A stretch of DNA of 64,000 nucleotides. Origin: Planctomycetota bacterium (lineage in GTDB: Bacteria; Planctomycetota; Phycisphaerae; Phycisphaerales; UBA1924). Below, in pieces: positions 35,499-43,849 of the stretch (position 1 is its first letter; every line of letters begins with the position of its first letter). The position numbers and the translations under genes were made by a program. The stretch is from the NCBI GenBank assembly GCA_014584315.1, contig JACTNA010000032.1, forward strand, positions 1-64,000. Direction: 5' to 3'. The notes under the pieces were generated by a model that did not search any database, was not told the origin of the DNA, and saw only the letters and a program-made list of their open reading frames with translations.

Positions 35499-36299
35499 GT
35501 GAGCGACACCCGGCACGCAGGCAGCATCCAGGCCGACGCGATCGTCCATGCCCCCGTTGATGGCGTCTGGGAGGCCGTCGCCACGGCCGACGGCCTCAAA
35601 CGCTGGTTCCCCATCGACGCCAGAGTCGTGCCGGGCGTCGGCGGGAGCATCTGGTACTCCTGGGGCCCGGGGGTGTGCGAGGGCGCCGCGAAGATCACCG
35701 TCTGGGAGCCGACCCGGCGCCTCAGAATCGAGTACGGCGACATGTCCGACGAATGGACGCTCGAGCCGGCCGGCAACGGCACGTCCGTCCGCGTCGTCAC
35801 CTCCGGCTTCGCCGACAGCGAGGCGGGACGCGAGCAGGCCGCGGCCGTCGAGCGGGGCTGGCGATTCGAACTGGCAGGCCTGCGCCATGCGCTTGAGCGT
35901 CACGCCGGCAAGCCGCGCCACGTTGCCTTTCCGCGCGTCGCGGGTCTTCGCCTCGCGCGCGAAGCGATCTGGGGCAAACTGGTCGGCCCGACGTGCATGG
36001 GCCTCGGCTCTCGCGCCGGCGTGCCCCGGCCCGGCTCCGTCGTCCAGTTCGTCACCGGCGCGCGCGACCGGCTCGAAGCCGACCTGCTGATCCACGACTC
36101 GCCCTACGAACTCGCCGCCGTCGTCTACGACTGGGACGACGCCCTGGTCCGCCTCCGCGTCGGCCCGCCGATGGCGAACGGTGGGGGCGATGAAGGGTTT
36201 GAAGCCTCGATCTTCGTCGCGCTCCACGGCGACCGCGCCGAGGAGGCCCGCGAGATTGAGACCCGCTGGGGCGACCTGCTCCGCGCCGCCCTCGCCTGA
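35499..36299 (+). CDS. SRPBCC (START-like) domain protein
   Basis: A 266-residue cytosolic protein starting at GTG 35499 after GAGGAG. Residues about 10-140 are an AHSA1/START-like domain (AIVHAPVDGVWEAVATADGL, then WFPIDARVVPG and a WEPTRRLRIEY strand). The second half looks like a further small domain of unknown type (GPTCMGLGSRAGVPRPG onward). SRPBCC proteins bind hydrophobic ligands or act as co-chaperones; the substrate here is unknown. A TA-rich GATACC box lies about 45 bases upstream. Confidence 0.8.
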   Translation: MSDTRHAGSIQADAIVHAPVDGVWEAVATADGLKRWFPIDARVVPGVGGSIWYSWGPGVCEGAAKITVWEPTRRLRIEYGDMSDEWTLEPAGNGTSVRVVTSGFADSEAGREQAAAVERGWRFELAGLRHALERHAGKPRHVAFPRVAGLRLAREAIWGKLVGPTCMGLGSRAGVPRPGSVVQFVTGARDRLEADLLIHDSPYELAAVVYDWDDALVRLRVGPPMANGGGDEGFEASIFVALHGDRAEEAREIETRWGDLLRAALA

Positions 36300-36324
36300 C
36301 GGGCGGGCACGCCGCCACCGCGCG

Positions 36325-36347
36325 TTCGCCCCGCTTGCGCGGGCGAA
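36325..36347. terminator. Hairpin between convergent genes
   Basis: TTCGCCCCGC, TTGC loop, GCGGGCGAA: a nearly perfect stem with one bulge, followed by AGC and no T-run. It sits in the 215-base gap between the SRPBCC gene and tdh, and may act as a bidirectional terminator. The rest of the gap shows no gene. Confidence 0.4.
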
Positions 36348-36514
36348 AGCAGCCCCGGCCCGACGCGACGCAGCCAGACGCGCCGAGCCGGGACACGCTC
36401 CCGCGACGCCGCCGACTCGACGACGCCACGATGACAAGCGACGCCCGCGCGCTCCGCTCACGCGACTTCCCGTCGCGCGCCCGGCGTCCGGGGGGGGCGC
36501 TGCGTGCGTCCGCG

Positions 36515-37552
36515 TCAGTCGTTGATGGTCAACTCGACCTTGATCCCCTCGCCCGAGAGGAAGGTGTCGAACGCCTTGCGGTAATCCTCGATCGGGAACT
36601 CGTGCGTCAGGACGTCGTCCAGTTCCAGGCGGCCCGACAGCACCAGTTCCTCCATCTGGTACCAGGTCTCCCACATCTTGCGCCCGTTGATCCCGAGGAC
36701 CTTGCACCCCTTGAAGATGATGTGCTCGTTGAAGTTGAAGGTCACCGCCTTCGCGGGCAGCCCGAGCAGCGCGGCCGTTCCGCCGTTCCGCAGCGCGCGG
36801 AAGCCCTGATCGAAGGCCGCGTCCGCGCCGGACATCTCCAGCAGCACGTCCACGCCCTCGCCGCGGCACGCCCGTCGCACTTCCGAGATCCACCCGTTGT
36901 CGCGCGCGTCGAACGCCTCGACCGCGCCGAGTTTCTTCGCCAGTTCCAGTCGTGGCGGGTTCACGTCGGTGCAGAAGATGCGGCTCGCGCCGGCGGCCCG
37001 CGCGACGGTGACCGCCATCAGCCCGATGATCCCCACGCCCGAGATGAGCACCGTCTTCGCGCTCACGCCCGCCTCCATGACCGTGTGGACAGCGTTGCCC
37101 AGCGGGTCGAAGACCGCCGCCACTCGGTCCGGGATGTCCTTGTGCACCGGCCAGACGTTCTCCTCCGGCACGACCACGTAATCCGCGAAGCACCCGTCTC
37201 GGTCGATGCCGATGATGCGCGTGTCGCTGGCGATGTGCGCGTTGCCCGTGCGCGAGTTGTAGTCCACGCCGGCGGTCACGTGCCCTTCCGCGCTCACGCG
37301 CAGCCCGGGCTTCCACCGCGTCACCGCCGAGCCGACGCGCTCGATCGTCCCCACAAACTCGTGCCCGGTCACGATCCCTACGGGGATGCGTCCCGCCGCC
37401 CACTCGTCCCACTGCCAGATGTGCCGGTCGGTCCCGCAGATCCCCGCCCGCCGCACCCGGATGAGCACGTCGCGCGGGCCTGGCTCCGGGCGGGCGCGGT
37501 CGGCGTCAAAGGCGAGTCCCTCGCCGGCGTGGTGCTTGATGAGCGCGCGCAT
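36515..37552 (-). CDS. tdh: L-threonine 3-dehydrogenase without structural-zinc cysteines
   Basis: A 345-residue zinc-type alcohol dehydrogenase that oxidises threonine to 2-amino-3-ketobutyrate with NAD+. The catalytic zinc ligands Cys (GICGTDRH) and His-Glu (TGHEFVG) are present, as are the Rossmann GVGIIGL and the family strings FDPLGNAVHT and MWETWYQM. The lobe that normally holds a second zinc with four Cys has instead GHVTAGVDYNSRTGNAHIAS, with no cysteine. So only the catalytic zinc can be bound. The start ATG 37552 has GGAAGGGAA upstream. A relaxed specificity cannot be excluded. Confidence 0.88.
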   Translation of the reverse strand: MRALIKHHAGEGLAFDADRARPEPGPRDVLIRVRRAGICGTDRHIWQWDEWAAGRIPVGIVTGHEFVGTIERVGSAVTRWKPGLRVSAEGHVTAGVDYNSRTGNAHIASDTRIIGIDRDGCFADYVVVPEENVWPVHKDIPDRVAAVFDPLGNAVHTVMEAGVSAKTVLISGVGIIGLMAVTVARAAGASRIFCTDVNPPRLELAKKLGAVEAFDARDNGWISEVRRACRGEGVDVLLEMSGADAAFDQGFRALRNGGTAALLGLPAKAVTFNFNEHIIFKGCKVLGINGRKMWETWYQMEELVLSGRLELDDVLTHEFPIEDYRKAFDTFLSGEGIKVELTIND

Positions 37553-37672
37553 GGGTTCCCTTCCGGGGGCGTCCGAAGAGTGGGGGGGTCGGCCGGTCGG
37601 GCGGCCGGTCCGCCCACGGGGGGGATTGTGGCGGGGTCGGTCGCGCCGATCAACCGTCGCCATCCGCGGCGG

Positions 37673-37678
37673 TAGACT
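37673..37678 (+). promoter_or_regulatory. -10 box for a leaderless mRNA (gspF)
   Basis: GGTAGACT followed by six bases and GTG 37685. No ribosome site. Confidence 0.5.
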
Positions 37679-37684
37679 GCCCCG

Positions 37685-38887
37685 GTGTCCCGCGCCGGAA
37701 GCCCGAGTTCGTTCCTGTTCCTCGCCGCGACCCCCAAGGGCGGCCGCACGCTTGGCTTGCGCCAGGCCCGTTCCGAGCGCGCCCTTGCCGAGGTTCTCCG
37801 CCGCGATCGGCTCGTTCTCCTGCGGACTTGGCGGTTGCCCGTCTGGGTCGGTGCGCGCGAGGGTTCGCTCGCCCTGAAAGACCAGGCCGAACTCAACACG
37901 CAGCTCGCCCTGCTGCTCAAACGGGGCGTGCCGCTCGTCGAGGCGCTCGAGGTCACGGCCTCCGTCGTGTCGTCCCGCACGAGGCCCCTGGTGCAGCGCC
38001 TGCGCGACGAGGTCGCCGGTGGGGCGTCCTTCTCCGATGCCTGCCGCCGCGCTCGCGCCTTCGACACCGTCACGATCGCCGTGTATCAGGCGGCCGAGCG
38101 CACGGGGGACCTCGCGGGCGCGGCGGCACAACTCTCGCGCACCGCTCGCCGCCAGGTCGCGCTCCGGGGCAAGGCCCTCACCCTCATGCTCTATCCGGCG
38201 ATCGTGCTGGCGATCAGCCTCGTCGTCGTCGGCCTCATGCTCGTCATGGTCGTCCCGAGCATCGGCAACGCGCTCCTCCAGATGACCGACGACCTTCCCG
38301 CGTACACGAAACTGATCATGGGCTTCAGCGAGTTCGTGCGGGCAAACGCCGCCATCGTTCTCGCGGTCGTCGGCGCGACGCTCATCGTCGCGCTGCTCGC
38401 GCGCCGCCAGGTCGGCGCGGCCGTTGCCCGCGCCATGCGCAGGCTCCCGGGCGTGCGGACCGTCGCCCTCACGCAGGAATCCGCCCGATTCTTCGCCGTC
38501 ATGGCGGCGATGACGCGCTCGGGCGTTCCGCTCGCCGACGCGCTCGGCGTCGCGACCGAGGCCATCGCCCACCCCGTCATGCGCCGCCAACTCCGCACGC
38601 TTCGAACGCGCCTGATCGAGGGCGGCGTGCTGCGGTCGCTCATCGACGGCGTCGAGACGCTCCCCCTGGCGACGCGCCGCCTCCTCATGGCCGCGGAGCG
38701 TGCGGGCGACCTCGAGACCGCCTTCGACACGCTGGCCGACGACCTCGCCGACGAGGCCGAGCGCCGGTCCACGCGCCTGCTCTCGGTCCTTCAGCCCGCG
38801 CTCATCGTCGCGATGTTCGTCATCATCGGCTCGATCCTGATGGCCGTCATGCTCCCACTGCTCACCCTGCCGTCGAAGGTCATCTGA
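37685..38887 (+). CDS. gspF: Type II secretion platform protein GspF
   Basis: A 400-residue inner-membrane platform protein. The N-terminus (FLFLAATPKGGRTLGLRQAR) matches the usual GspF start. Two T2SSF domains follow (LALLLKRGVPLVEALEVTA and FFAVMAAMTRSGVPLADALG repeats), each ending in a membrane helix; TM segments lie near residues 170-195, 215-240 and 375-398. It stands alone, 31 kb from one gspD/E pair and 13 kb from the other, so it may serve either. A TAGACT box six bases before the GTG suggests a leaderless message. Confidence 0.92.
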   Translation: MSRAGSPSSFLFLAATPKGGRTLGLRQARSERALAEVLRRDRLVLLRTWRLPVWVGAREGSLALKDQAELNTQLALLLKRGVPLVEALEVTASVVSSRTRPLVQRLRDEVAGGASFSDACRRARAFDTVTIAVYQAAERTGDLAGAAAQLSRTARRQVALRGKALTLMLYPAIVLAISLVVVGLMLVMVVPSIGNALLQMTDDLPAYTKLIMGFSEFVRANAAIVLAVVGATLIVALLARRQVGAAVARAMRRLPGVRTVALTQESARFFAVMAAMTRSGVPLADALGVATEAIAHPVMRRQLRTLRTRLIEGGVLRSLIDGVETLPLATRRLLMAAERAGDLETAFDTLADDLADEAERRSTRLLSVLQPALIVAMFVIIGSILMAVMLPLLTLPSKVI

Positions 38888-38920
38888 CCGCGGGGATCGG
38901 GGCGAGCGCCGCGGTCGCGG

Positions 38921-39361
38921 TCAGGGCGCGGCTTCGTCCGCGCGCTCGGGGGTCGTCGCGGCCAGCCCCAGCGGGTCGTCGGGCACCGCGAACCGCCCGC
39001 CGACGATCCGCGCGCCCGAGTCCACCCGCAGCGTGCGGGCCGCCAGGTCGCCCTTCCACGTCGCCTTCGGCCCGATCCGCACGCTCCCTCCGGTGATCGC
39101 GTTCGCCTCGAGCACGCCGAGCACCTCGATGCCCGCGTGCGCTTCGACCAGCGTCGCCATGACGTGCCCTCGACGCTGCACCACCACGCGCCCGCAGGTC
39201 TGCAACTTCGTGTAGGCCTGCGCGTTCTTGATGACGAGGTCCTCGATCACCAGCCGCTTGTGGCAGCCGGGGCACGACACCGTCACCGCCCGCACGCCGA
39301 CCTCGAACCGTCGGCGGCAGTGGTAGCACTGCACGCTGCGATGGGCTGTCTCCGGCGGCAT
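38921..39361 (-). CDS. Bactofilin-like protein with N-terminal zinc ribbon
   Basis: A 146-residue protein. Residues 10-35 are a zinc ribbon with two CxxC knuckles (CYHCRRRFEVG and CPGCHKRL). The rest is a short beta-helix of bactofilin (polymer-forming cytoskeletal) type: repeated hydrophobic strands such as LEANAITGGSVRIGPKATWKG and LRVDSGARIVGG. Bactofilins polymerise without nucleotide at membranes. It lies 14 bases after a plain bactofilin gene, in the same direction, so they are probably co-expressed and may copolymerise. Confidence 0.75.
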   Translation of the reverse strand: MPPETAHRSVQCYHCRRRFEVGVRAVTVSCPGCHKRLVIEDLVIKNAQAYTKLQTCGRVVVQRRGHVMATLVEAHAGIEVLGVLEANAITGGSVRIGPKATWKGDLAARTLRVDSGARIVGGRFAVPDDPLGLAATTPERADEAAP

Positions 39362-39375
39362 GGATCAGGCGGGCG

Positions 39376-39780
39376 TCACGCGGTCGGCGCGCCGACCCCC
39401 TTCGCGGCCGGCTTCGTTTCCGCCACGCTCCTGGCCTGCTCCTTGCCCGCGTCCGGCCCCACGCGGCAGTGCCCGTAGAACGACGCCCCCTCGTTCACGA
39501 CCAGTTTCGGCGCGGTCACATCGCCCGTCACCCGCGCCTTGGCGGTCAACTCCACGCGGTCTCGACCGACCACGTCGCCCTCGACCGTGCCGTCCACCGT
39601 GACGCGGCCGGCGTCGATCGCGGCGCGGCATGTCGCGCCGCTGCCGATCCGCAACTCGCCCTTGCCGACGATCTTCCCCTCGACCCGCCCGTACACCTGG
39701 GCCGCCGACTCGAAACTGATCTCGCCGGTGATGCTGGTGTCCGCCCCGATGGTCGTCGTCTGGTTCGTGCCCTCAGCCAT
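39376..39780 (-). CDS. Bactofilin (polymer-forming cytoskeletal protein)
   Basis: A 134-residue protein with the bactofilin beta-helix: IGADTSITGEISFESAAQVY, GRVEGKIVGKGELRIG, VDGTVEGDVVGRDRVEL and KARVTGDVTAPKLVV, each a turn of about 17 residues. The start at 39780 has GGAGGA just upstream. A Lys/Ala-rich tail follows the helix. Bactofilins form filaments that localise cell-wall or polar proteins. The zinc-ribbon paralogue follows immediately. Confidence 0.9.
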   Translation of the reverse strand: MAEGTNQTTTIGADTSITGEISFESAAQVYGRVEGKIVGKGELRIGSGATCRAAIDAGRVTVDGTVEGDVVGRDRVELTAKARVTGDVTAPKLVVNEGASFYGHCRVGPDAGKEQARSVAETKPAAKGVGAPTA

Positions 39781-39840
39781 GATCTCCTCCGTGGTGCTCG
39801 GCGTGCGTGCCCCCGACGCGGGGCAGTCTACACCGCCCCG

Positions 39841-39945
39841 ACATCCCGACCTCCGTGCGAGCCTTCCACCAACTTCACCCGCCTCCCACCTTCCGCCTCC
39901 CACCTCCGAATCTCCCTGCCTGCGTCCCCGCCTCCTCCAGCCCGA
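39841..39945 (+). other. Pyrimidine-rich tract, no gene
   Basis: About 105 bases with very high C+T on the plus strand, containing several CCTCCCACC-type units, between the bactofilin and lipoprotein genes. It could be a decayed repeat. The 291-base intergenic region also holds the -10 box at 40038. Confidence 0.35.
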
Positions 39946-40037
39946 AGGGCCGCCCCAACCAGAGCCGGGGGCAACGCCCCTGGAAACCTCCGCCGCCCCC
40001 ACTCCGCGAGCCGCATCGCGGCGACCCACCCCTCCGG

Positions 40038-40043
40038 TATACT
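40038..40043 (+). promoter_or_regulatory. -10 box upstream of a lipoprotein gene
   Basis: GGTATACT, 28 bases before GTG 40072, with the ribosome site GGAGG at 40061-40065. A conventional leader, unlike several neighbours. Confidence 0.5.
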
Positions 40044-40071
40044 GCACCCACACACATTCCGGAGGCATCCC

Positions 40072-40605
40072 GTGATCCGCGCCACATTCCCAATCGCGTG
40101 CGTCGCTCTGCTCGCCTCGTGCTCATCGCAACCCGCCCGGCACGTGGCCTCGCCCGACCGCGACGCCGAGATGTTCGGCCGCATCACGTCGCTCGCGGGC
40201 GAGTGGGAGTCGGCCGAAGACGCGGGCATGCCCTACACCGCCGTCTTCACCGTCTCGTCGGGCGGCTCCGTCGTGCGCGAGGTCATGTTCCCCGGGCACC
40301 CCCACGAGATGACGAATCTCTACCACATGGACGGCGGCGACCTCGTCGTGACGCACTACTGCGCCGCGGGCAACCAGCCCCGCATGGTCGCCCGCGAGGT
40401 CCGCGAGACGGCCGAGGGCACGGTCTTCGAGTTCGACTTCGAGTCCGTCTCCAACCTCCGCGCCGAGCACGACCACTACATGGGCAACATGACCCTCACG
40501 CTGCTGCGCGACGGCACCATCCGTCAGGACTGGCGGTCGTACGGGCGGGATGGCAAACTGACGGAGCCGACGGTGTTTGGTCTGAAGAGGAAGGGCGGGT
40601 CGTGA
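40072..40605 (+). CDS. Lipoprotein of unknown function
   Basis: A 177-residue protein starting at GTG 40072 (GGAGG six bases upstream). The signal peptide ends in LLASC, a lipobox with Cys at residue 16. The rest looks like a lipocalin-type or DUF1579-like beta barrel (SLAGEWESAEDAGMPYTAVF, then GNMTLTLLRDGTIRQDW). Proteins of that kind may bind small hydrophobic ligands. The specific role is unknown. Confidence 0.7.
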   Translation: MIRATFPIACVALLASCSSQPARHVASPDRDAEMFGRITSLAGEWESAEDAGMPYTAVFTVSSGGSVVREVMFPGHPHEMTNLYHMDGGDLVVTHYCAAGNQPRMVAREVRETAEGTVFEFDFESVSNLRAEHDHYMGNMTLTLLRDGTIRQDWRSYGRDGKLTEPTVFGLKRKGGS

Positions 40606-40729
40606 GACCCACGCTGGACGAGTCGCGACTGTGAAGGAGCGGCGCAAGGGATGGCTTGTACCGGCTGGTTGGCGAGATCCGCCAGAATGTACCCTCGCCG
40701 AAATCACCGCTGGTCTGGGAGAAGGGGGC

Positions 40730-41074
40730 TCAACCAGGCGGTATCGGGTACGCGGCATAACCGAGCCTCGAAGCCCTCAGCACGCGCTCCAGGCTCGCGG
40801 GGGAGAACATCTCAGGCGTCTTGAGGTCCACCTCGCGGGCGAGCAGGTCCGAGAGGTCCTGCTGGATCGCGCCGAGGTCGAACAGGTCCGGGTCGACGCC
40901 GGGCCGAAACTCGATCAGGATGTCCGCGTCGCTGTCCGGCCCGAAGTGCGGCCCGAGCGCGGAACCGAACACGCGGATCGCGCTGATCCCGTGGCGGCGG
41001 CACAGGTCGGCAAGGGCGTCCTGATCAATCGTCAGCCCAGCGGCGAGTGGTGACTGGTCATGGCCGGGACACAT
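40730..41074 (-). CDS. MNT-type nucleotidyltransferase
   Basis: A 114-residue minimal nucleotidyltransferase. FGSALGPHFGPDSDADILIEF gives the GS motif and the DxD metal site, and the third Asp is in EVDLKTPE. Related MNT proteins act as antitoxins that AMPylate HEPN toxins; no HEPN gene is next to it here. The ATG at 41074 is chosen. A GTG at 41101, seven bases after the stop of the small gene upstream, is an alternative. It lies in a cluster with a decayed zeta-like toxin gene. Confidence 0.75.
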   Translation of the reverse strand: MCPGHDQSPLAAGLTIDQDALADLCRRHGISAIRVFGSALGPHFGPDSDADILIEFRPGVDPDLFDLGAIQQDLSDLLAREVDLKTPEMFSPASLERVLRASRLGYAAYPIPPG

Positions 41075-41107
41075 ATCCGGAGGTGCCCGGAGCAAACGCA
41101 CCCACGC

Positions 41108-41272
41108 TCAGCGAGTCGGCTTCGGCGCCGGCTCCTGCCGCATCGCTCGTCGCCGCTCAGCGACCTCTGCGGCACGGCGCAGGGCCTCGCGCATGACTTC
41201 ACGATCTCGGGTGATCTCGCCGATGGGTCGACGAGGTAAAGCGGGTGTCGGGTTTGCGTCAGGCCTCGTCAT
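41108..41272 (-). CDS. 54-residue protein after the zeta-like gene
   Basis: Starts within the last codons of the zeta-like pseudogene (14-base overlap). The sequence is basic and helical (ITRDREVMREALRRAAEVAE). No family is recognised. Small helical ORFs of this type often accompany zeta-family kinases and could be an antitoxin or accessory, which is inference from position. Confidence 0.5.
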   Translation of the reverse strand: MTRPDANPTPALPRRPIGEITRDREVMREALRRAAEVAERRRAMRQEPAPKPTR

Positions 41273-41714
41273 CACCACACGCTCCGCGGAGCATCATCCT
41301 CTGTTGCTCGAGGACAATCCGCTCAACGGACCTCCCGCTACCGACGGCGATCAGGTCGGGCCGGGAACCGGCATTATCGTAGACGCTCCAGTCATCCGCC
41401 ACGGGCAGGTAGAGGTTCCACAGGCTCCGCAACCCCCGCTCGTACCTCCGCCGTACGACCGCGTCGCCAGCGTCGTCTCGAACGCAAAGGTCGCTCGCGC
41501 GGCCGCCAGTTGGCGCATCCGGGCCAGCATGATCCTGCCCCGCGGCGACCGCCGCCCGCTCCGGCGCGAACCCCGACAGGCCGCGGGCGATGTCGTCAGC
41601 GTTCACGAACTCGTCGATGCCGAGGGCCTCGTGCAGCACGAAGGGCGCGGCCGTCGTCTTCCCGGCCCCGTTCGGCCCGGCCAGGATCACGACGCTGGGC
41701 GGCCCGTCCGCCAC
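41259..41714 (-). pseudogene. Zeta-toxin-like kinase, frameshifted and internally deleted
   Basis: The frame from GTG 41714 begins with a perfect P-loop (VVILAGPNGAGKTT) and NADDIARGLSG. The next family block, GRIMLARMRQLAAARATFAF and ETTLATRSYGG, is read only in another frame, about 41460-41550. The first frame then resumes with RRRYERGLRSLWNLYLP and the DNAGSRPDLIAVG block. The stretch between TRSYGG and RRRYERG, normally about 40 residues, is missing. Zeta kinases phosphorylate UDP-sugars or related substrates. This copy is probably inactive. It follows lepA by two bases. Confidence 0.75.
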
Positions 41715-41716
41715 GG

Positions 41717-43642
41717 CTACTCCTCCCCGGTGTCCAGCACGGCCATGAACGCCTCCTGCGGGATGTTGACGCTCCCGACGGACTTCATGCGTTCCTTGCC
41801 TTTCTTCTGCTTCTCGAGCAGTTTCCGCTTGCGGGTCACGTCGCCGCCGTAACACTTGGCCGTCACGTCCTTGCGGAAGGCCTTGATCGTCTCGCGGGCG
41901 ACGACCTTGCCCCCGATGGCGGCCTGGAGGGGGATCTCGAACTGGTGGCGGTCGATCTGTTTGCGGAGTTTCAGGAGCAACTGCCGCCCGCGCTGCTCGG
42001 CCCGCTCGCGGTGGCAGATGAACGAGAGGGCCTCGACGGGGTCGCCGTTGATGAGCACGTCCACCTTCACCAGCCGGTCCGGCCGGTACCCGATGACCTC
42101 GTAGTCCATGGTGCCGTAGCCGCTCGTGAGGCCCTTGAGTTTGTCGTAGAAGTCGTAGATCAGTTCCGCCAGGGGCACCTCGAAGGTGAGCATCTGCCGC
42201 GTCTCGGAGACGACCATCTGGCTCTTGTACACGCCGCGCCGGTCGAGGCAGAGTTTCATGATCTCGCCGACGTACTGGTTGGGGATCATGATCTCGACGC
42301 GGCAGATCGGCTCGCGGATCTCCTCGACCAGCCCCATGTCCGGCAGGTCGGCGGGGTTGTGGACCTCGATCTCCTCGAGCACCCCCCCCTTGCCGCGCAC
42401 CACGACCTTGTAGCTGACGGTGGGGGCCGTCTGCACGACCTCGACCCCGCCCTCGCGCTCCAGCCGCTCCTGCACGATGTCCATGTGCAGCAGCCCGAGG
42501 AACCCGCACCGGAACCCGAACCCGAGCGCCTCGGAGTGGACGGCCTGGAAGGTGAACGACGAGTCGTTGAGGCTCAGTTTCTCCATCGCCTCGCGCAGTT
42601 CCTCGAAGTCGTTGCCTTTCTTCTCGCTCGTCGCGGGGTAGAAGTCGCAGAAGACCATCTGCCGCGGCGGCTGGTAGCCCTCCAGGGGCTCCTCGGCGGG
42701 GTCGAGTTCGAGCGTGATGGTGTCGCCGACGCGGACGTCGCCCAGCGTCTTGATCGCCGCGACGAGGTACCCGGTCTCGCCCGGCCCGAGTTCCTGCACC
42801 TTCACGGGCTTGGGCGTGTACTTGCCGAGTTCGGTCACCTGGTAGGTGCGCCCGAGGCCCATCATGCGGACCTTCTCGCCCACGCGCAGCCGCCCGTCGA
42901 AGACCCGCACGTACACGATCACGCCCCGGTAGTCGTCGTACACGGCGTCGAAGATGAGCGCCCGGGTCTTGGTCGTCGCCGGCGTGCGCGGCCCGGGCAG
43001 GCGTTCGCAGATCGCCGCCAGCAGTTCGCGGATCCCCTGGCCCGTCTTGGCCGAGACGAGCAGGCAGTCCTCGGCCGCGAACCCCAGCACCTGCTCGACC
43101 TCCATCGCCACTTCGTCCGGGCGGGCGGAGGGCAGGTCGATCTTGTTGAGCACGGGGATGATCTCGAGGTCCTGGCCGATGGCGAGCAGCGCGTTGACGA
43201 CGGTTTGGGCCTCGACGCCCTGGGTGGCGTCGACGACCAGCAGCGCGCCCTCGCAGGCCTTGAGCGCGCGTGAGACCTCGTAGTTGAAGTCGACGTGCCC
43301 CGGCGTGTCGATGAAGTTCAGCATGTAGAGCTCGCCGTGGTCCTCCGGCGCGCCCTTGCGCGTGCGGTGGCGTCCCTCGTCGTCCGGCGGCTCCTCGTAG
43401 TCGGCTTCGAGTTCGTCGGCCTGGGTGCCGGGGACGTGTCGGTGCATCACCGTCACCGCCGACGCCTTGATGGTGATGCCCCGCTCGCGTTCCAGGTCCA
43501 TCGAGTCGAGCATCTGCTCGCGGGCCTCGCGCGCGGAGACGGCGTTCGTCGCCTGCAACAGCCGATCCGCCAGCGTGGACTTGCCGTGGTCGATGTGGGC
43601 GATGATCGAGAAGTTGCGGATGCGCGGCGTCGGGTCGGTCAT
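41717..43642 (-). CDS. lepA: Elongation factor 4 (LepA) with a switch-region insertion
   Basis: A 641-residue translational GTPase that promotes back-translocation or initiation quality on ribosomes. Motifs: IAHIDHGKSTLADRLL (G1), RERGITIKA (G2), FIDTPGHVDF (G3), LNKIDLPSA (G4) and VSAKTGQGI (G5). The C-terminal LepA domain ends with GGDVTRKRKLLEKQKKGKER. Between G2 and G3, residues about 71-105 are an acidic insertion (ADELEADYEEPPDDEGRHR) that most LepA proteins lack. The start at 43642 gives the usual short lead before G1. Confidence 0.96.
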   Translation of the reverse strand: MTDPTPRIRNFSIIAHIDHGKSTLADRLLQATNAVSAREAREQMLDSMDLERERGITIKASAVTVMHRHVPGTQADELEADYEEPPDDEGRHRTRKGAPEDHGELYMLNFIDTPGHVDFNYEVSRALKACEGALLVVDATQGVEAQTVVNALLAIGQDLEIIPVLNKIDLPSARPDEVAMEVEQVLGFAAEDCLLVSAKTGQGIRELLAAICERLPGPRTPATTKTRALIFDAVYDDYRGVIVYVRVFDGRLRVGEKVRMMGLGRTYQVTELGKYTPKPVKVQELGPGETGYLVAAIKTLGDVRVGDTITLELDPAEEPLEGYQPPRQMVFCDFYPATSEKKGNDFEELREAMEKLSLNDSSFTFQAVHSEALGFGFRCGFLGLLHMDIVQERLEREGGVEVVQTAPTVSYKVVVRGKGGVLEEIEVHNPADLPDMGLVEEIREPICRVEIMIPNQYVGEIMKLCLDRRGVYKSQMVVSETRQMLTFEVPLAELIYDFYDKLKGLTSGYGTMDYEVIGYRPDRLVKVDVLINGDPVEALSFICHRERAEQRGRQLLLKLRKQIDRHQFEIPLQAAIGGKVVARETIKAFRKDVTAKCYGGDVTRKRKLLEKQKKGKERMKSVGSVNIPQEAFMAVLDTGEE

Positions 43643-43849
43643 CGCGGGCGGCTTGCGGCTTGGGGGGAGGGTCCGGCTTCGGGGGGGATTCCCGCCACAC
43701 ACGCGGCGGTCGGGCCATGATAGGCGGAGCGCCCCGAAATCCCCGCCCTCGCGCCCGCTCCCGCCCCCGATCGCGTGCAGCCGCGCCCCGCCGGCGGTCG
43801 ATAAGACGATACCGTTCAGTCCCGGCCGGGGGTGGACACGGAGGACGCC

